The position numbers and the translations under genes are program-made. From Clostridiales bacterium UBA4039 (GTDB lineage: Bacteria > Bacillota > Clostridia > Lachnospirales > Vallitaleaceae): a stretch of DNA of 22,899 nucleotides. Shown here piece after piece: positions 1 through 9,039 of this stretch (its first letter is position 1; every line of letters starts with the position of its first letter). The DNA lies in NCBI GenBank assembly GCA_002382805.1, contig DGAD01000036.1, positions 92,266-115,164 of the forward strand, written 5' to 3'. The notes under the pieces were generated by a model. It was not told the origin of the DNA. It did no database searches and was given only the letters and a program-made list of their open reading frames with translations.

Positions 1-1
1 A

Positions 2-172
2 CCGGATAAACCGGAACAACCCAATAAACCGGACAAACCCGAGCAATCGAATAATATGGAGCAATCAAACAAACCGGATTCAACGGATGTAGCGCCCAAT
101 GCAATAGATGAAAAGAAAAAAGAAAAATCAGAGGCTTCTAGTCAGCTGGAAAAAGATAAGAAAAAAGAATAA
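2..172 (+). CDS. C-terminal tail of an unidentified protein (partial, 5' end outside window)
   Basis: An open frame enters from the left edge and stops with TAA at 170-172, leaving 56 residues. The tail is rich in Pro, Asp, Lys, Asn and Glu, with repeated P-[DN]-K-P-E-Q units, and ends in a highly charged Lys/Glu stretch. Such low-complexity tails are common as flexible linkers at the ends of secreted or wall-exposed proteins in Gram-positive bacteria, but no domain is left here to name the protein. A strong terminator follows 10 bp after the stop, so this gene is transcribed separately from the pilus operon. The reading frame is fairly certain; the function is unknown. Confidence 0.6.
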   Translation, partial: PDKPEQPNKPDKPEQSNNMEQSNKPDSTDVAPNAIDEKKKEKSEASSQLEKDKKKE

Positions 173-182
173 AATCAAGAAA

Positions 183-217
183 ACAGAAAAAAGTTTATAC
201 TTTTTTCTGTTTTTTTT
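183..217 (+). terminator. Rho-independent terminator
   Basis: A perfect 12-bp inverted repeat (ACAGAAAAAAGT at 183-194 and ACTTTTTTCTGT at 199-210) has a 4-nt loop and is followed directly by a run of seven T. It ends the gene on its left and isolates the pilus operon that starts at 278. The A-rich 5' arm means it could also work on the - strand, but no gene there needs it. Confidence 0.85.
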
Positions 218-277
218 ATAAAAAGGTACCCAAAATAATCTATACCCTCGAATTATATAGTAAAAGAAGGTGATAAG

Positions 278-1957
278 ATGGTTGAACGCGTAAAACGTCT
301 AGGAGAGATTCTGGTTGATAGTGAAATAATAACAGATGAACAATTATTAGAGGCATTACGTTTGCAGGGGGAACGCAAAGAGGTATTAGGTAAGATACTC
401 ATTGATGAAGGGTATGTAACCGAAAAGCAGATTATCGAAGTGCTGGAAGTTCAATATCAAATTCCTCGTGTTCAATTAAATACCTATGATGTGAATGAAC
501 GAGCGACAGCACTCATTAGTTCCAAGATGGCACGAAGATATATGCTCATACCTATAAATGTAGATAATAAAAATTTGGAAGTAGCAATGGCAGATCCACT
601 GAATTTATTTGCGATTGATGATTTGAAACTTGCTACCGGATTAAATATAAAGCCATATTTGGCAACAGAAAAAGAGATTCTCTTAGCCATAGAGCAATAT
701 TATAAAAAACGCTCGGCTGAGGCAGCTGTAAGTGAATTTAGTCATAAATTCACAGGGAATATGGATGAAGAGCAATTGGATTTAGAATCTATATCGGATG
801 TAAATAATGCTCCGGTTGTTAAACTCATTGATTCTATTATTTTACAAGCAGCTGAAAGCAATGTCAGTGATATCCATATTGAACCGGATGATCAAGCGGT
901 ACGTATTCGTTTTCGTGTAGACGGTGACTTGTATGAACATATGCAGCTTAATAAAAAATCCCATTCATCATTGATTACTCGGATTAAAATCATGGGATAT
1001 ATGGATATAGCAGAAAACAGAGTGCCACAAGATGGTCGGGTGGAAGTGGAATATAACGGACGTTCGATTGATTTACGAATCTCCGTGATGCCAACAATTT
1101 ATGGAGAAAAAGCTGTCATACGTCTACTTGATCGCAGTGCCAAGCTCTTAACAATTAAAGAGCTGGGCATGACAGAGTTTAAATCCAATCGATATGAACA
1201 TATGATTCATGTTCCTAACGGTATCATCCTAGTAACTGGACCGACGGGTAGTGGAAAATCGACAACCCTCTATGCAACCTTGATGGAGATAAATAATATC
1301 AAGCAAAACATCATAACAGTAGAAGATCCGGTAGAGTATAGGATTAAAGGTATCAATCAGACACAAGTCAATGTCAAGGCAGGATTAACATTTGCAAATA
1401 GTCTACGCGCCATATTACGCCAAGATCCAGATGTTATTATGATCGGTGAAATCCGTGATGGGGAAACAGCAGAGATTGCTGTTCGAGCAGCAATCACCGG
1501 ACACCTTGTCTTATCGACTTTGCATACCAATGACACAGCATCTTCAATCCCACGACTGGTCAACATGGGAGTAGAACCCTATCTATTATCCAGTTCCATT
1601 AAAGGGATTGTGGCGCAGCGTTTGGTTAAGCGCATATGTACTAACTGTAAGCAACCTTATGAAGCTAGTGCACATGAGCTAAAAGTTATAAAAAATCAAA
1701 CAAACACCCTATACCGTGGTGAAGGATGTAATTTGTGTAACCATACAGGATATAAAGGGCGCATTGCCGTCTATGAAATTATGCCAATAACCTATGGAAT
1801 TCGTACCCTCATTGATGAGAATAAGAGTGCGGATATCTTGAAGAAAAAAGCGATGGAAGAAGGAATGACAACCCTTTACAGTAGTTGCTTAGACTTAGTT
1901 CTACAGGGAATAACCACAGTCGAAGAGTTGGTCAAGTTATCTAGCGGAACAGAATAA
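278..1957 (+). CDS. pilB: Type IV pilus assembly (extension) ATPase PilB
   Basis: A hexameric cytoplasmic ATPase that powers pilin addition at the base of the type IV pilus (GspE/PilB family). The 559 residues match the usual length. The N-terminal 150 residues form an MshEN/T2SSE-N domain. The ATPase core has a Walker A motif GPTGSGKS at 321-328, followed by the Asp box, a Walker B region (VIMIGEIRDGETA) and the His box (GHLVLSTLHTND). A four-cysteine zinc-binding site (C454, C457, C484, C487) is the mark of extension ATPases and is absent from PilT. The ATG is preceded by GAAGGTGAT at good spacing. It is the first gene of the operon, 17 bp before pilT. GspE of a type II secretion system is the alternative, but the neighbouring pilT and pilin argue for a pilus. 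Confidence 0.96.
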   Translation: MVERVKRLGEILVDSEIITDEQLLEALRLQGERKEVLGKILIDEGYVTEKQIIEVLEVQYQIPRVQLNTYDVNERATALISSKMARRYMLIPINVDNKNLEVAMADPLNLFAIDDLKLATGLNIKPYLATEKEILLAIEQYYKKRSAEAAVSEFSHKFTGNMDEEQLDLESISDVNNAPVVKLIDSIILQAAESNVSDIHIEPDDQAVRIRFRVDGDLYEHMQLNKKSHSSLITRIKIMGYMDIAENRVPQDGRVEVEYNGRSIDLRISVMPTIYGEKAVIRLLDRSAKLLTIKELGMTEFKSNRYEHMIHVPNGIILVTGPTGSGKSTTLYATLMEINNIKQNIITVEDPVEYRIKGINQTQVNVKAGLTFANSLRAILRQDPDVIMIGEIRDGETAEIAVRAAITGHLVLSTLHTNDTASSIPRLVNMGVEPYLLSSSIKGIVAQRLVKRICTNCKQPYEASAHELKVIKNQTNTLYRGEGCNLCNHTGYKGRIAVYEIMPITYGIRTLIDENKSADILKKKAMEEGMTTLYSSCLDLVLQGITTVEELVKLSSGTE

Positions 1958-1974
1958 GGAGAGGAGGAGATCTC

Positions 1975-3030
1975 TTGGATATAATGGAGATACTACAAAA
2001 AGGTAAAGAAACGAAAGCATCAGATATTCATCTTAAGGCCGGAACAAAACCTATTTTGCGTATTGATGGGATTCTACATTCAATAGGGGATGAGCCTATA
2101 TCCAATGAAGAAATCTATCAACTGTTAAAGACCATGTTATCTGTAGAACAGCTGGAAATGTTAGAAAAACAAGGTGAGTTTGACTTTTCCTATTCGGTTC
2201 CAGGAACGGGAAGATACCGTGTCAATGCTTATAGACAACGCAACACTTATTGTTTAGCGATGCGGATGGTGAACTTTGAGATTCCAACATTAGCTCAATT
2301 AAATATTCCGGACAGTTTGTTACGGCTAACAAGTTTAAAAAATGGTTTGGTTTTGGTAACCGGACCGACAGGAAGCGGAAAATCAACGACGCTGGCATCT
2401 TTAATTGAAGAAATCAACAAAACGCGACAGTGTCATATTATTACGTTAGAAGATCCGATTGAATACTTATTTTCTGACAAAAAAAGTGTCGTAGGTCAAC
2501 GGGAGATAGGAACAGATTCCCAATCCTTTAACAAAGCGCTACGTGCAGCCTTACGACAAGACCCAGACGTTATTCTTGTCGGAGAGATGCGAGACTTAGA
2601 AACCATTGAGATTGCACTTACTGCAGCAGAGACGGGGCATCTTGTTTTTAGTACATTACATACGATTGGAAGTGCAAAAACCATTGACCGTATTATTGAT
2701 GCCTTTCCAGAACATAGCAAATCGCAAATACGTATGCAGGTAGCATCTGTACTCCAAGGGGTTATTTCTCAACAGTTGCTTCCAACAAAAGAATTAAAAG
2801 GACGCGTTCCTGCTGTGGAGATACTGCTTCCGACGATGGCGGTGCGAAACTTAATACGTGAACAAAAAACTCATCAAATCCTTAATGAAATCCAGACCGG
2901 AAAAAATAGTGGGATGATTACAATGGATCAATACTTGGAGTCGCTATATAAAAAAGGAAAAATAACAAGTGAGGTAGCCGTTGAATATGCATTTGACCGA
3001 GAAGAGTTGTTAAAAGAAATCTCTTACTAG
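1975..3030 (+). CDS. pilT: Type IV pilus retraction ATPase PilT
   Basis: A hexameric ATPase that disassembles the pilus and drives twitching, DNA uptake or retraction. The 351 residues are standard for PilT. Visible motifs are the N-terminal KASDIHLKAG (found in all PilT), Walker A GPTGSGKS at 130-137, Asp box EDPIEY, Walker B VILVGEMRDLETI, the His box GHLVFSTLHT, and a C-terminal segment resembling the AIRNLIRE retraction motif (here AVRNLIRE). The zinc cysteines of PilB are missing, as expected. The start is probably TTG at 1975, because GGAGG at 1963-1967 lies 7 nt upstream, whereas the next in-frame ATG at 1984 is too far from it. The gene is co-transcribed with pilB and pilC. Its presence says that these pili are retractile. 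Confidence 0.96.
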   Translation: MDIMEILQKGKETKASDIHLKAGTKPILRIDGILHSIGDEPISNEEIYQLLKTMLSVEQLEMLEKQGEFDFSYSVPGTGRYRVNAYRQRNTYCLAMRMVNFEIPTLAQLNIPDSLLRLTSLKNGLVLVTGPTGSGKSTTLASLIEEINKTRQCHIITLEDPIEYLFSDKKSVVGQREIGTDSQSFNKALRAALRQDPDVILVGEMRDLETIEIALTAAETGHLVFSTLHTIGSAKTIDRIIDAFPEHSKSQIRMQVASVLQGVISQQLLPTKELKGRVPAVEILLPTMAVRNLIREQKTHQILNEIQTGKNSGMITMDQYLESLYKKGKITSEVAVEYAFDREELLKEISY

Positions 3031-3042
3031 AGAAGGTGAATT

Positions 3043-4248
3043 ATGGAATATCAATATAAAGCAATGAAGGCTAATGGAGAAATCGTTGAAGGTATTTTTG
3101 TAGCAGATCAACGCCGTGATGTTATCGAAATGCTCAAAAACAATAACAACTATCCTATCGATATTCAAGAAAAGCAACAGGTAGGAACTAAAGAGGTGGC
3201 TTTTTGGGCAGGAGTCAAAGCCAAAGATTTATCCTTTTTTTGTCGCCAGCTTCACGCCATGTTAAAGGCAGGAAGTACGATTTCCAAAAGTTTGGATATT
3301 ATGAAGCGACAAATAAAAAAACGTAGGTTTCAAGAGGTGGTCAGTGACCTGCATCGCGACGTACAAAAAGGTACGGTGCTTTCGCTAAGCATGAAAAACC
3401 ATCCGAAAGTTTTTCCGGAGCTCATGATATATATGGTTGAGTCGGGAGAGATGAGTGGAAATTTGGACACGATTTTCCTACGCTTAGCAGATTATTTTGA
3501 AAAAGAGAACAAGCTAAAAAGTAAAATTAAATCGGCAATGGTCTATCCAATCATTCTCATGATTATGTCGATACTTGTCGTTGCATTTTTGGTAACTTTT
3601 ATACTTCCTACATTTGTATCCATGTTTGAAAAAAGCGATGTAGAATTACCCATGATGACACAGATGCTTCTAGGATTTAGCACCTTCGTTCGCACGCATA
3701 GTGTACTTATACTTATTGGCATTCTTACCGTGGTGATTGTTGTGCATCAATACATTCATTCAAAAATCGGTCGTCACCATATAGACTGGTTAAAGATTAA
3801 GATACCTGTTGTTAAAGATGTGAATACAAAAATCATCACTGCACGATTCACAAGAAATCTATCCACCATGCTTTCAAGTGGCGTACCCATGTTGACCGCA
3901 TTAAAAAATCTGGCAGATGTGATTAGTAACCAAATATTTGCAGAAGCAATTCTATCCTTCCGTGAGGACATTCAAAAGGGTAATGACTTGCACGAAGTGG
4001 TTCGTGAGAGCCATTTGTTCCCGCCGATGGTTGACGGAATGATGGAAATCGGAAAGGAGTCGGGAACACTAGACGAGATCTTGGATAAGACAGCAGATTT
4101 TTTTGATGAAGAAGTTGAGACGGCATTAGCAAGATTGGTCACCATGTTTGAGCCACTGATGATTTTAGTGATGGCATTTATTGTCGGATTTATTGTTATT
4201 GCTATGGCACTACCCATGTTTGATATGTTTCAAACGATATCAAAGTAA
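3043..4248 (+). CDS. pilC: Type IV pilus inner membrane platform protein PilC
   Basis: A polytopic membrane protein (GspF/PilC family, 401 residues) on which PilB and PilT act. Two T2SSF cytoplasmic repeats are visible, each with the typical Gly-Glu-x-Ser-Gly-x-Leu turn: SGEMSGNLD near residues 131-139 and GKESGTLDE near 332-340. Hydrophobic segments lie at about 165-190, 220-240 and 370-395, as in other PilC proteins. The ATG follows GAAGGTGAATT. It is 12 bp after pilT and 44 bp before the pilin gene. Family assignment is secure from the order B-T-C-pilin and the repeat structure. Confidence 0.95.
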   Translation: MEYQYKAMKANGEIVEGIFVADQRRDVIEMLKNNNNYPIDIQEKQQVGTKEVAFWAGVKAKDLSFFCRQLHAMLKAGSTISKSLDIMKRQIKKRRFQEVVSDLHRDVQKGTVLSLSMKNHPKVFPELMIYMVESGEMSGNLDTIFLRLADYFEKENKLKSKIKSAMVYPIILMIMSILVVAFLVTFILPTFVSMFEKSDVELPMMTQMLLGFSTFVRTHSVLILIGILTVVIVVHQYIHSKIGRHHIDWLKIKIPVVKDVNTKIITARFTRNLSTMLSSGVPMLTALKNLADVISNQIFAEAILSFREDIQKGNDLHEVVRESHLFPPMVDGMMEIGKESGTLDEILDKTADFFDEEVETALARLVTMFEPLMILVMAFIVGFIVIAMALPMFDMFQTISK

Positions 4249-4292
4249 CTGGATAAGATTTTTAAAAAAAGAACATTGAGGAGGAATGAAGA

Positions 4293-4709
4293 ATGAAAAA
4301 ACTAACAAAACACATGAAAAAAAATGAAGGATTTACACTCATGGAGATTATTATCGTTATTGTTATCTTAGGTATATTGGCACTTATTGCTGTACCGCGT
4401 CTCATTGGATTTACCACGCAAGCTGAGATTGCAGCAGATAAAGAATATGCAGCTGTTGTAGCCAGAGCCGCAGAACTTTACTGGGCTGCAAATGATAAGA
4501 CAGCCCCAGCGATTGCTGACTTAACAGGTGACGATATGGTTGAGGCTCCTGCTACAGCATTGCAAGATTATACGGCAGCAACAGTGACTATGGGAACAGG
4601 CACTTATGAAGGCGTTGCGTCAGTACAGCTTAGTGGTAGCGGAAGTGGTGCAGATCCTATTTTTTATAATAGCATTGATGGCTATACTGCAGCCGCATTT
4701 ACGCCATAA
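4293..4709 (+). CDS. pilA: Major type IV pilin (class a, prepilin)
   Basis: The structural subunit of the pilus. The prepilin leader is short and basic and ends in NEG|FTLMEI, so cleavage and methylation would occur between G13 and F14, with Glu5 of the mature chain at E18. A hydrophobic N-terminal helix (about residues 14-40) follows. The remaining 100 residues are small and rich in Ala, Asp and Thr with no Cys pair, so the globular head lacks the disulphide loop of Gram-negative pilins. The mature length is 125 residues, typical of Gram-positive pilins. A strong site GAGGAGG lies upstream, and a hairpin with a T-run follows the stop, both fitting a highly expressed subunit. Confidence 0.93.
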   Translation: MKKLTKHMKKNEGFTLMEIIIVIVILGILALIAVPRLIGFTTQAEIAADKEYAAVVARAAELYWAANDKTAPAIADLTGDDMVEAPATALQDYTAATVTMGTGTYEGVASVQLSGSGSGADPIFYNSIDGYTAAAFTP

Positions 4710-4730
4710 GAACAGTTGCTTTTATACACC

Positions 4731-4765
4731 CATGCGCTGCCGGTCAGCGCATGATCCCTTTTTAA
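4731..4765 (+). terminator. Hairpin and T-run between pilin gene and pilM (probable partial terminator)
   Basis: A perfect 9-bp inverted repeat (CATGCGCTG at 4731-4739, CAGCGCATG at 4745-4753) with a 5-nt loop is followed by ATCCCTTTTT. The stem is GC-rich in an AT-rich genome. pilM starts only 32 bp further on the same strand, and no obvious promoter separates them, so a leaky terminator or 3' stabilising stem is the likely role: much pilin mRNA, less pilM-to-minor-pilin mRNA. Confidence 0.7.
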
Positions 4766-4796
4766 AGTGGCAAATGGCATGAAGGAGTTGAGCGGA

Positions 4797-5882
4797 ATGC
4801 AAGCACAAAAAGATAAATTGAAAAAAATCAATAAAAATATTATCGCTTTAGAGATGGGTGGGCATTCCATGAAGATTGTCTATGGCGATGTTCATAAAAA
4901 TCAACTCGTCATCAAAGATGTTATTACCCAATCCATACCGAGTGGTCTCTATAGTGATGGAGAAATAAAAGACATTGAATGGTTAAGCAAAAATCTAAAA
5001 AACACATTACGTCAGCATCATATTCACAGCCATCGATGCTTTTGCACAACAGATAGTGGGCAGATGATTATGCGTGATGTCAAAGTGCCAAGTATTAATA
5101 AAGAAAATTTACAAGAGATTGCAAAATTTGAAGTAGAACAGTTTTTGCCGGTAGATATGGAAAACTATAGTGTTCAATCTATTCTTATTGAAGAAACGCA
5201 GACGGGCAATAGTCCTTTTGCTGAGATGTTAGTTACAGCGGTGCCTAAGCGCATGATTAAGCAATATAAGACTTTTATTGATAAAGCCGGGTTAACTCCT
5301 ATGGTTTTAGATACACAGGCTAATGCATTGGGAAAACTTATTGAAAACCAAGAACGTATTAATCGAAGCTCAGACTTTAAGCACATGACAGTAGCGTTTA
5401 TTGATCTGGGATACGAAAAAGTACGTGTGAATATTTTTAAACATGGAAAGTTTCGCTTTCAACGGTTGCTAAACTTTGGAGCTAAAGATATCGATCAGGC
5501 CATTGTGGAATTTACAGAACTTTCTTTGGATGAAGCCAAAGTACGCAAGCAAGAGATACATGACATCAGCCAATATAGCATTGATGAATCTGTGGAAAGC
5601 GGTGTCGCACGAGCGATACAATTTGTCTTAGATCAATGGATGGATGAGATTACAAAAGTGTTTAGATATTATGTATCGCGCAGCAACAATGAAGAACAAA
5701 TTGAGCATATCTATCTATATGGTGGCATATCCAAAATCAATGGGATTGAAGCATATATTGAAAATAGATATAATTTACCCGTTGAAAGAGTGCGAGAAAT
5801 CAGTTCTGTGACCTTAAGCCAGAATGGACAATATGAACTTTCAGAAGTACTTAACGCACTTGGCGTTATGTATCGAAGGTAG
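4797..5882 (+). CDS. pilM: Pilus assembly protein PilM (actin-like)
   Basis: A cytoplasmic, actin-fold ATP-binding protein that binds the N-terminus of PilN and joins the cytoplasmic motor to the PilNO membrane complex. The start of the fold (IIALEMGGHSMKIVYGD, where the phosphate-1 loop lies) and the second phosphate loop (AFIDLGYEKVRVNIF, about residue 200) are visible, with the adenosine-loop region LYGGISKINGIEAYI near the C-terminus. The frame is open from GTG 4767, but AAGGAG at 4782-4787 places the start at ATG 4797 (361 residues, close to the usual 350). pilN starts 8 bp after the stop. Confidence 0.92.
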   Translation: MQAQKDKLKKINKNIIALEMGGHSMKIVYGDVHKNQLVIKDVITQSIPSGLYSDGEIKDIEWLSKNLKNTLRQHHIHSHRCFCTTDSGQMIMRDVKVPSINKENLQEIAKFEVEQFLPVDMENYSVQSILIEETQTGNSPFAEMLVTAVPKRMIKQYKTFIDKAGLTPMVLDTQANALGKLIENQERINRSSDFKHMTVAFIDLGYEKVRVNIFKHGKFRFQRLLNFGAKDIDQAIVEFTELSLDEAKVRKQEIHDISQYSIDESVESGVARAIQFVLDQWMDEITKVFRYYVSRSNNEEQIEHIYLYGGISKINGIEAYIENRYNLPVERVREISSVTLSQNGQYELSEVLNALGVMYRR

Positions 5883-5890
5883 GTGGAGAG

Positions 5891-6448
5891 ATGTTTGATT
5901 ATAATTTCTTTCAAGAAAATGAAGCAAAAAAACCGAAAAAACCGAGTATGATTATTGCGTCAATCATATGTGTAACACTGATACTTGGAATGGTTGGAAT
6001 TGTTGCATGGACATATACGCAAAAGTCAGCGCTCCAGATGAATCTAAACATAACCAAAGATCGTATTCGAGAGATTCAGTCCAACGATGATATTACTCGT
6101 ATTATGGAAAAAGAAGAGCTTCTTGTCCAATTGGAAAATATTCAGCAAAATATTGATGCAGCCAATCAAGTGATTCTATCGGAAAATCAAGTGTCAGAAA
6201 ATATATTGGCACTACTTAGTGACAATATACCGATGGATGCTAATTTGGAAAAGCTTGAAATCATTGAAGGGCAAATGTTTATCGTCGGCCGAGCTGACAA
6301 TCGACCTGCCATTGCTGAATTTGCACATAATCTACGCTTGACGGATACCATTGGAGACGTGTTTATTTCGAGTATTGAACAAGATGAAACCGAAATCCAT
6401 GATTATCAATTCTCCATGCAAGCAGTGATTGGAGGTGACACTCAATGA
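5891..6448 (+). CDS. pilN: Pilus assembly protein PilN
   Basis: A bitopic membrane protein of the alignment complex (185 residues). It has a short cytoplasmic N-terminus beginning FDYNFFQE, corresponding in position to the PilM-binding motif of PilN, one transmembrane helix at about 20-44, a coiled coil at about 50-85 and a ferredoxin-like extracytoplasmic domain. The start codon follows AGGTGGAG. Its stop overlaps the pilO-like start by 4 bp (ATGA), so the two are translationally coupled, as expected for partners that form a heterodimer. Confidence 0.88.
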   Translation: MFDYNFFQENEAKKPKKPSMIIASIICVTLILGMVGIVAWTYTQKSALQMNLNITKDRIREIQSNDDITRIMEKEELLVQLENIQQNIDAANQVILSENQVSENILALLSDNIPMDANLEKLEIIEGQMFIVGRADNRPAIAEFAHNLRLTDTIGDVFISSIEQDETEIHDYQFSMQAVIGGDTQ

Positions 6449-7632
6449 GGATATCAACGCGTGAACATATTTTGCTAATTAGTTTAATTACCTTTATCAT
6501 CCTGTGGGTGGCATTTGTATATATTTTAGAACCGCAATGGATTGAAATGGAAGCTATGCGCCAAGAACTTCGGGTTGAGACGGTAGAACTTGAACGTTTG
6601 GAAACGATGATAAAAAATGAAGAGATGCTCGATCAAAAGATAGAGACAAACTATGTTGCCATTGAACAAAAAGCGGCACAATATTTTAATACAACGCCTC
6701 AAGAAGAGTTAATACTTTTATTTAATGACTTTTTGAATATCCCATTCCTTGAAGGAACTTTGTTAAGTTTTAGAACACCTGAACAGGTGGAGATTGAAGG
6801 GATAACTTTTCAAAAAGACGTTATTGAAATCACAAGCGAAGGTCAATATGGATCTGTTGTGAATGTTTTTAAAAACATGTGGCAGTTTCAAAAACATGTC
6901 AATATGACATATGCCAATCTTAGCAAAAAATCGATTGATGAAGTAGTAGGTCAGATGGAGTTAGCCGTATATACACTTGTAGCCGATGTAAACATAAAAG
7001 ATCAACTTTATGAATGGTATATTGATGATCTGTTTTATAAGGAAGATCCGTTTGCCCCTTATCAACCAAATCCAGAAGCTGTACGCTATATTTATACACA
7101 AGAAGATCAAGGACTATTTAATTATGATTTGAATTACGCATTTACAGATATTGAAGGCCATTATATGGAAGCTGAGATTAACGAGTTTTTACAAGCGGGA
7201 TATTTGTTTTTAGACCCTTATATGACATTTAAACCGGATACACCTATAACCCGTGGTGAATTTATCGTTATGATGGATAAAGTATACGGATGGGAAAGTG
7301 TCAATGAAGAAGATACCATGGACTTAACATCCTTTGATGATTACGATGAGCTAGGAAGTCTTGAAAATGCCTTTGCAAAAGCTATATATCGCGGATATAT
7401 CAGTGGAATCATTGAAGGATATACAGATAATACATTGCGCCCGAGAAATCCTATCACTTATGGTGAGATTGAATATATTATGAATAACATCAAAGGAACC
7501 CAAGATTATTCTTTTGCCAATATTGGTAATGCTTTAGTTGCAGATAAAGGTGTACCTGCCAAAAATTGGTCAAACCTTAATGGACAATTAACAAAAGCAG
7601 AAGCTGTCTACTTATTATACTATCATAAATAA
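6445..7632 (+). CDS. pilO: PilO-like pilus assembly protein fused to three SLH repeats
   Basis: The N-terminal half has the PilO plan: a short cytoplasmic start, one transmembrane helix (about 8-28), a coiled coil (about 35-80) and a ferredoxin-like domain to about 185. PilO normally ends there at about 200 residues; this protein has 395. After a linker rich in Asp, Pro and Tyr it carries three S-layer-homology repeats: about 233-282 (with ITRGEF), 295-350 (with GIIEGYTDNTLRPRNPIT) and a weaker one at 357-395. SLH repeats bind pyruvylated secondary wall polymers, so this fusion could pin the pilus machine to the cell wall. The two halves lie in one uninterrupted frame with no sign of a frameshift. 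Overlaps pilN by 4 bp. Confidence 0.85.
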   Translation: MRISTREHILLISLITFIILWVAFVYILEPQWIEMEAMRQELRVETVELERLETMIKNEEMLDQKIETNYVAIEQKAAQYFNTTPQEELILLFNDFLNIPFLEGTLLSFRTPEQVEIEGITFQKDVIEITSEGQYGSVVNVFKNMWQFQKHVNMTYANLSKKSIDEVVGQMELAVYTLVADVNIKDQLYEWYIDDLFYKEDPFAPYQPNPEAVRYIYTQEDQGLFNYDLNYAFTDIEGHYMEAEINEFLQAGYLFLDPYMTFKPDTPITRGEFIVMMDKVYGWESVNEEDTMDLTSFDDYDELGSLENAFAKAIYRGYISGIIEGYTDNTLRPRNPITYGEIEYIMNNIKGTQDYSFANIGNALVADKGVPAKNWSNLNGQLTKAEAVYLLYYHK

Positions 7633-7663
7633 GCTTGTGATTCGTGAAGAGTAGGTGAAGAAA

Positions 7664-9022
7664 ATGAATGTGAAAATACGTGGGGAAAAAGGATCAACAT
7701 TTGCATATATTCTCGTCGTGATGGTTGTCTCCTTTTTGTTAGTAGCAGGTCTTATTCAAATAACAACCAGTGAAAACAATCAGGTGCGCTATCAGACGAA
7801 CGAGATGAAAGCGTATTATATCGCTCGTGCAGGTGCGGAATCTGTTGCAATGGAACTAGAACGAATGGATAATGCATATTATCAATACTTTTATAGCGGA
7901 CAACAGATTACCCAGGCAAATAATATGCTAGATGGTGTAGGAGATGCCGTTGTTAGTGTTGAATGTGTTGACGAAGATGGATTCTACCGTATCATCTCCA
8001 CAGGAACATATCAAGAGGCGCAAGCGACGGTTAAAATCATGATGGAATACCGTGAACGCTCGAATCTGGATTTTGGAGTCTATGCAAAAGAAACAATGGA
8101 TGATGTGAGTATCAAGGACTTTGATGGTGACTTGGGCTCAGGAGGAGATATAGAATTTAAGCCCGCAGGAGATGAAGATGGAGTTACTGGGACGGTGACA
8201 CGAAATACTGCAAATAATATTACTATTGCAGTACCTGAGATTTCAGATATCTATGATGCCTTGGATCAGTCAGGGACATTTATTGACCCAAGTCAGGCAG
8301 GTATAAAACTTGTTAAACAAACAGGTGGTGGACTTACACCGGCAGAGATGATGATGTTTGGCGAATATGATATAGATGTGGATATTCGAGAATCAATGAT
8401 TATCAGCCGATGGGATGATGATTATACTGGAAGCATAGCCGTTAATACGGATTTTGCAAAGTACTATATGCAGCCCTATGAAGATCATGAAGATACGTTT
8501 GAGTTGTCAACATCCAATCCCGGCGGCGCAGAAAAATGGCTTATCCTTTATCTTGAAGGTGAGGCGAATTTTGGAAAAGATGCGACGTTGGACATATATG
8601 GGAACCATAACGTAATGGTTATCGTAGAAGATGGGATTGAAATTTCAGGAACTATTAATGTGCATAACGATAATCGGATATGGTTTTATATAATGGATAT
8701 ACCAGAAGATAATCAAGTAGATTTGACCATTGTCAAAAATACGCTTATTGGTGTCGCTGGACATCCGGAATTATTGACCTTTTATTTAAATCCGCTTACT
8801 TCGCGTCCGATCGTGGCAGAGATAGATAGTAATCCGGATTTTTACGGATTTATCATTGGTCCAGAGGCAATTGTAAACTTAAAGAACGGGGCGACAACAG
8901 TTTATGGAGGAATCTATGCCAAAGAAGTTAATATTGAGGCTTCATCGTCCTTTCATCAACTGAATCCGTCCGATCCAAATGTGATTTTATATAAAGAAAT
9001 GGGAATTGCATATTGGGAATGA
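7664..9022 (+). CDS. PilX-like pilus assembly protein with large C-terminal domain
   Basis: The N-terminus (GEKGSTFAYILVVMVV..) is a prepilin-like hydrophobic helix at about residues 10-32, with a likely cleavage after the Gly in EKG, but without the Glu5 of true pilins. This matches PilX N-terminal-type proteins, followed by the conserved AYYIARAGAE segment. The rest (about 150-450) is rich in beta strands, Gly and Asp, with repeated short motifs such as FYGFIIGPEA and VYGGIYAKEV that suggest a beta-helix near the C-terminus. It probably serves as a tip or minor pilin-complex component. The frame is open from GTG 7655, but AGGTG at 7653-7657 favours ATG 7664 (452 residues). It is followed by two minor pilins. 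Confidence 0.8.
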   Translation: MNVKIRGEKGSTFAYILVVMVVSFLLVAGLIQITTSENNQVRYQTNEMKAYYIARAGAESVAMELERMDNAYYQYFYSGQQITQANNMLDGVGDAVVSVECVDEDGFYRIISTGTYQEAQATVKIMMEYRERSNLDFGVYAKETMDDVSIKDFDGDLGSGGDIEFKPAGDEDGVTGTVTRNTANNITIAVPEISDIYDALDQSGTFIDPSQAGIKLVKQTGGGLTPAEMMMFGEYDIDVDIRESMIISRWDDDYTGSIAVNTDFAKYYMQPYEDHEDTFELSTSNPGGAEKWLILYLEGEANFGKDATLDIYGNHNVMVIVEDGIEISGTINVHNDNRIWFYIMDIPEDNQVDLTIVKNTLIGVAGHPELLTFYLNPLTSRPIVAEIDSNPDFYGFIIGPEAIVNLKNGATTVYGGIYAKEVNIEASSSFHQLNPSDPNVILYKEMGIAYWE

Positions 9023-9039
9023 GAAGAGGTGGAAATGCT

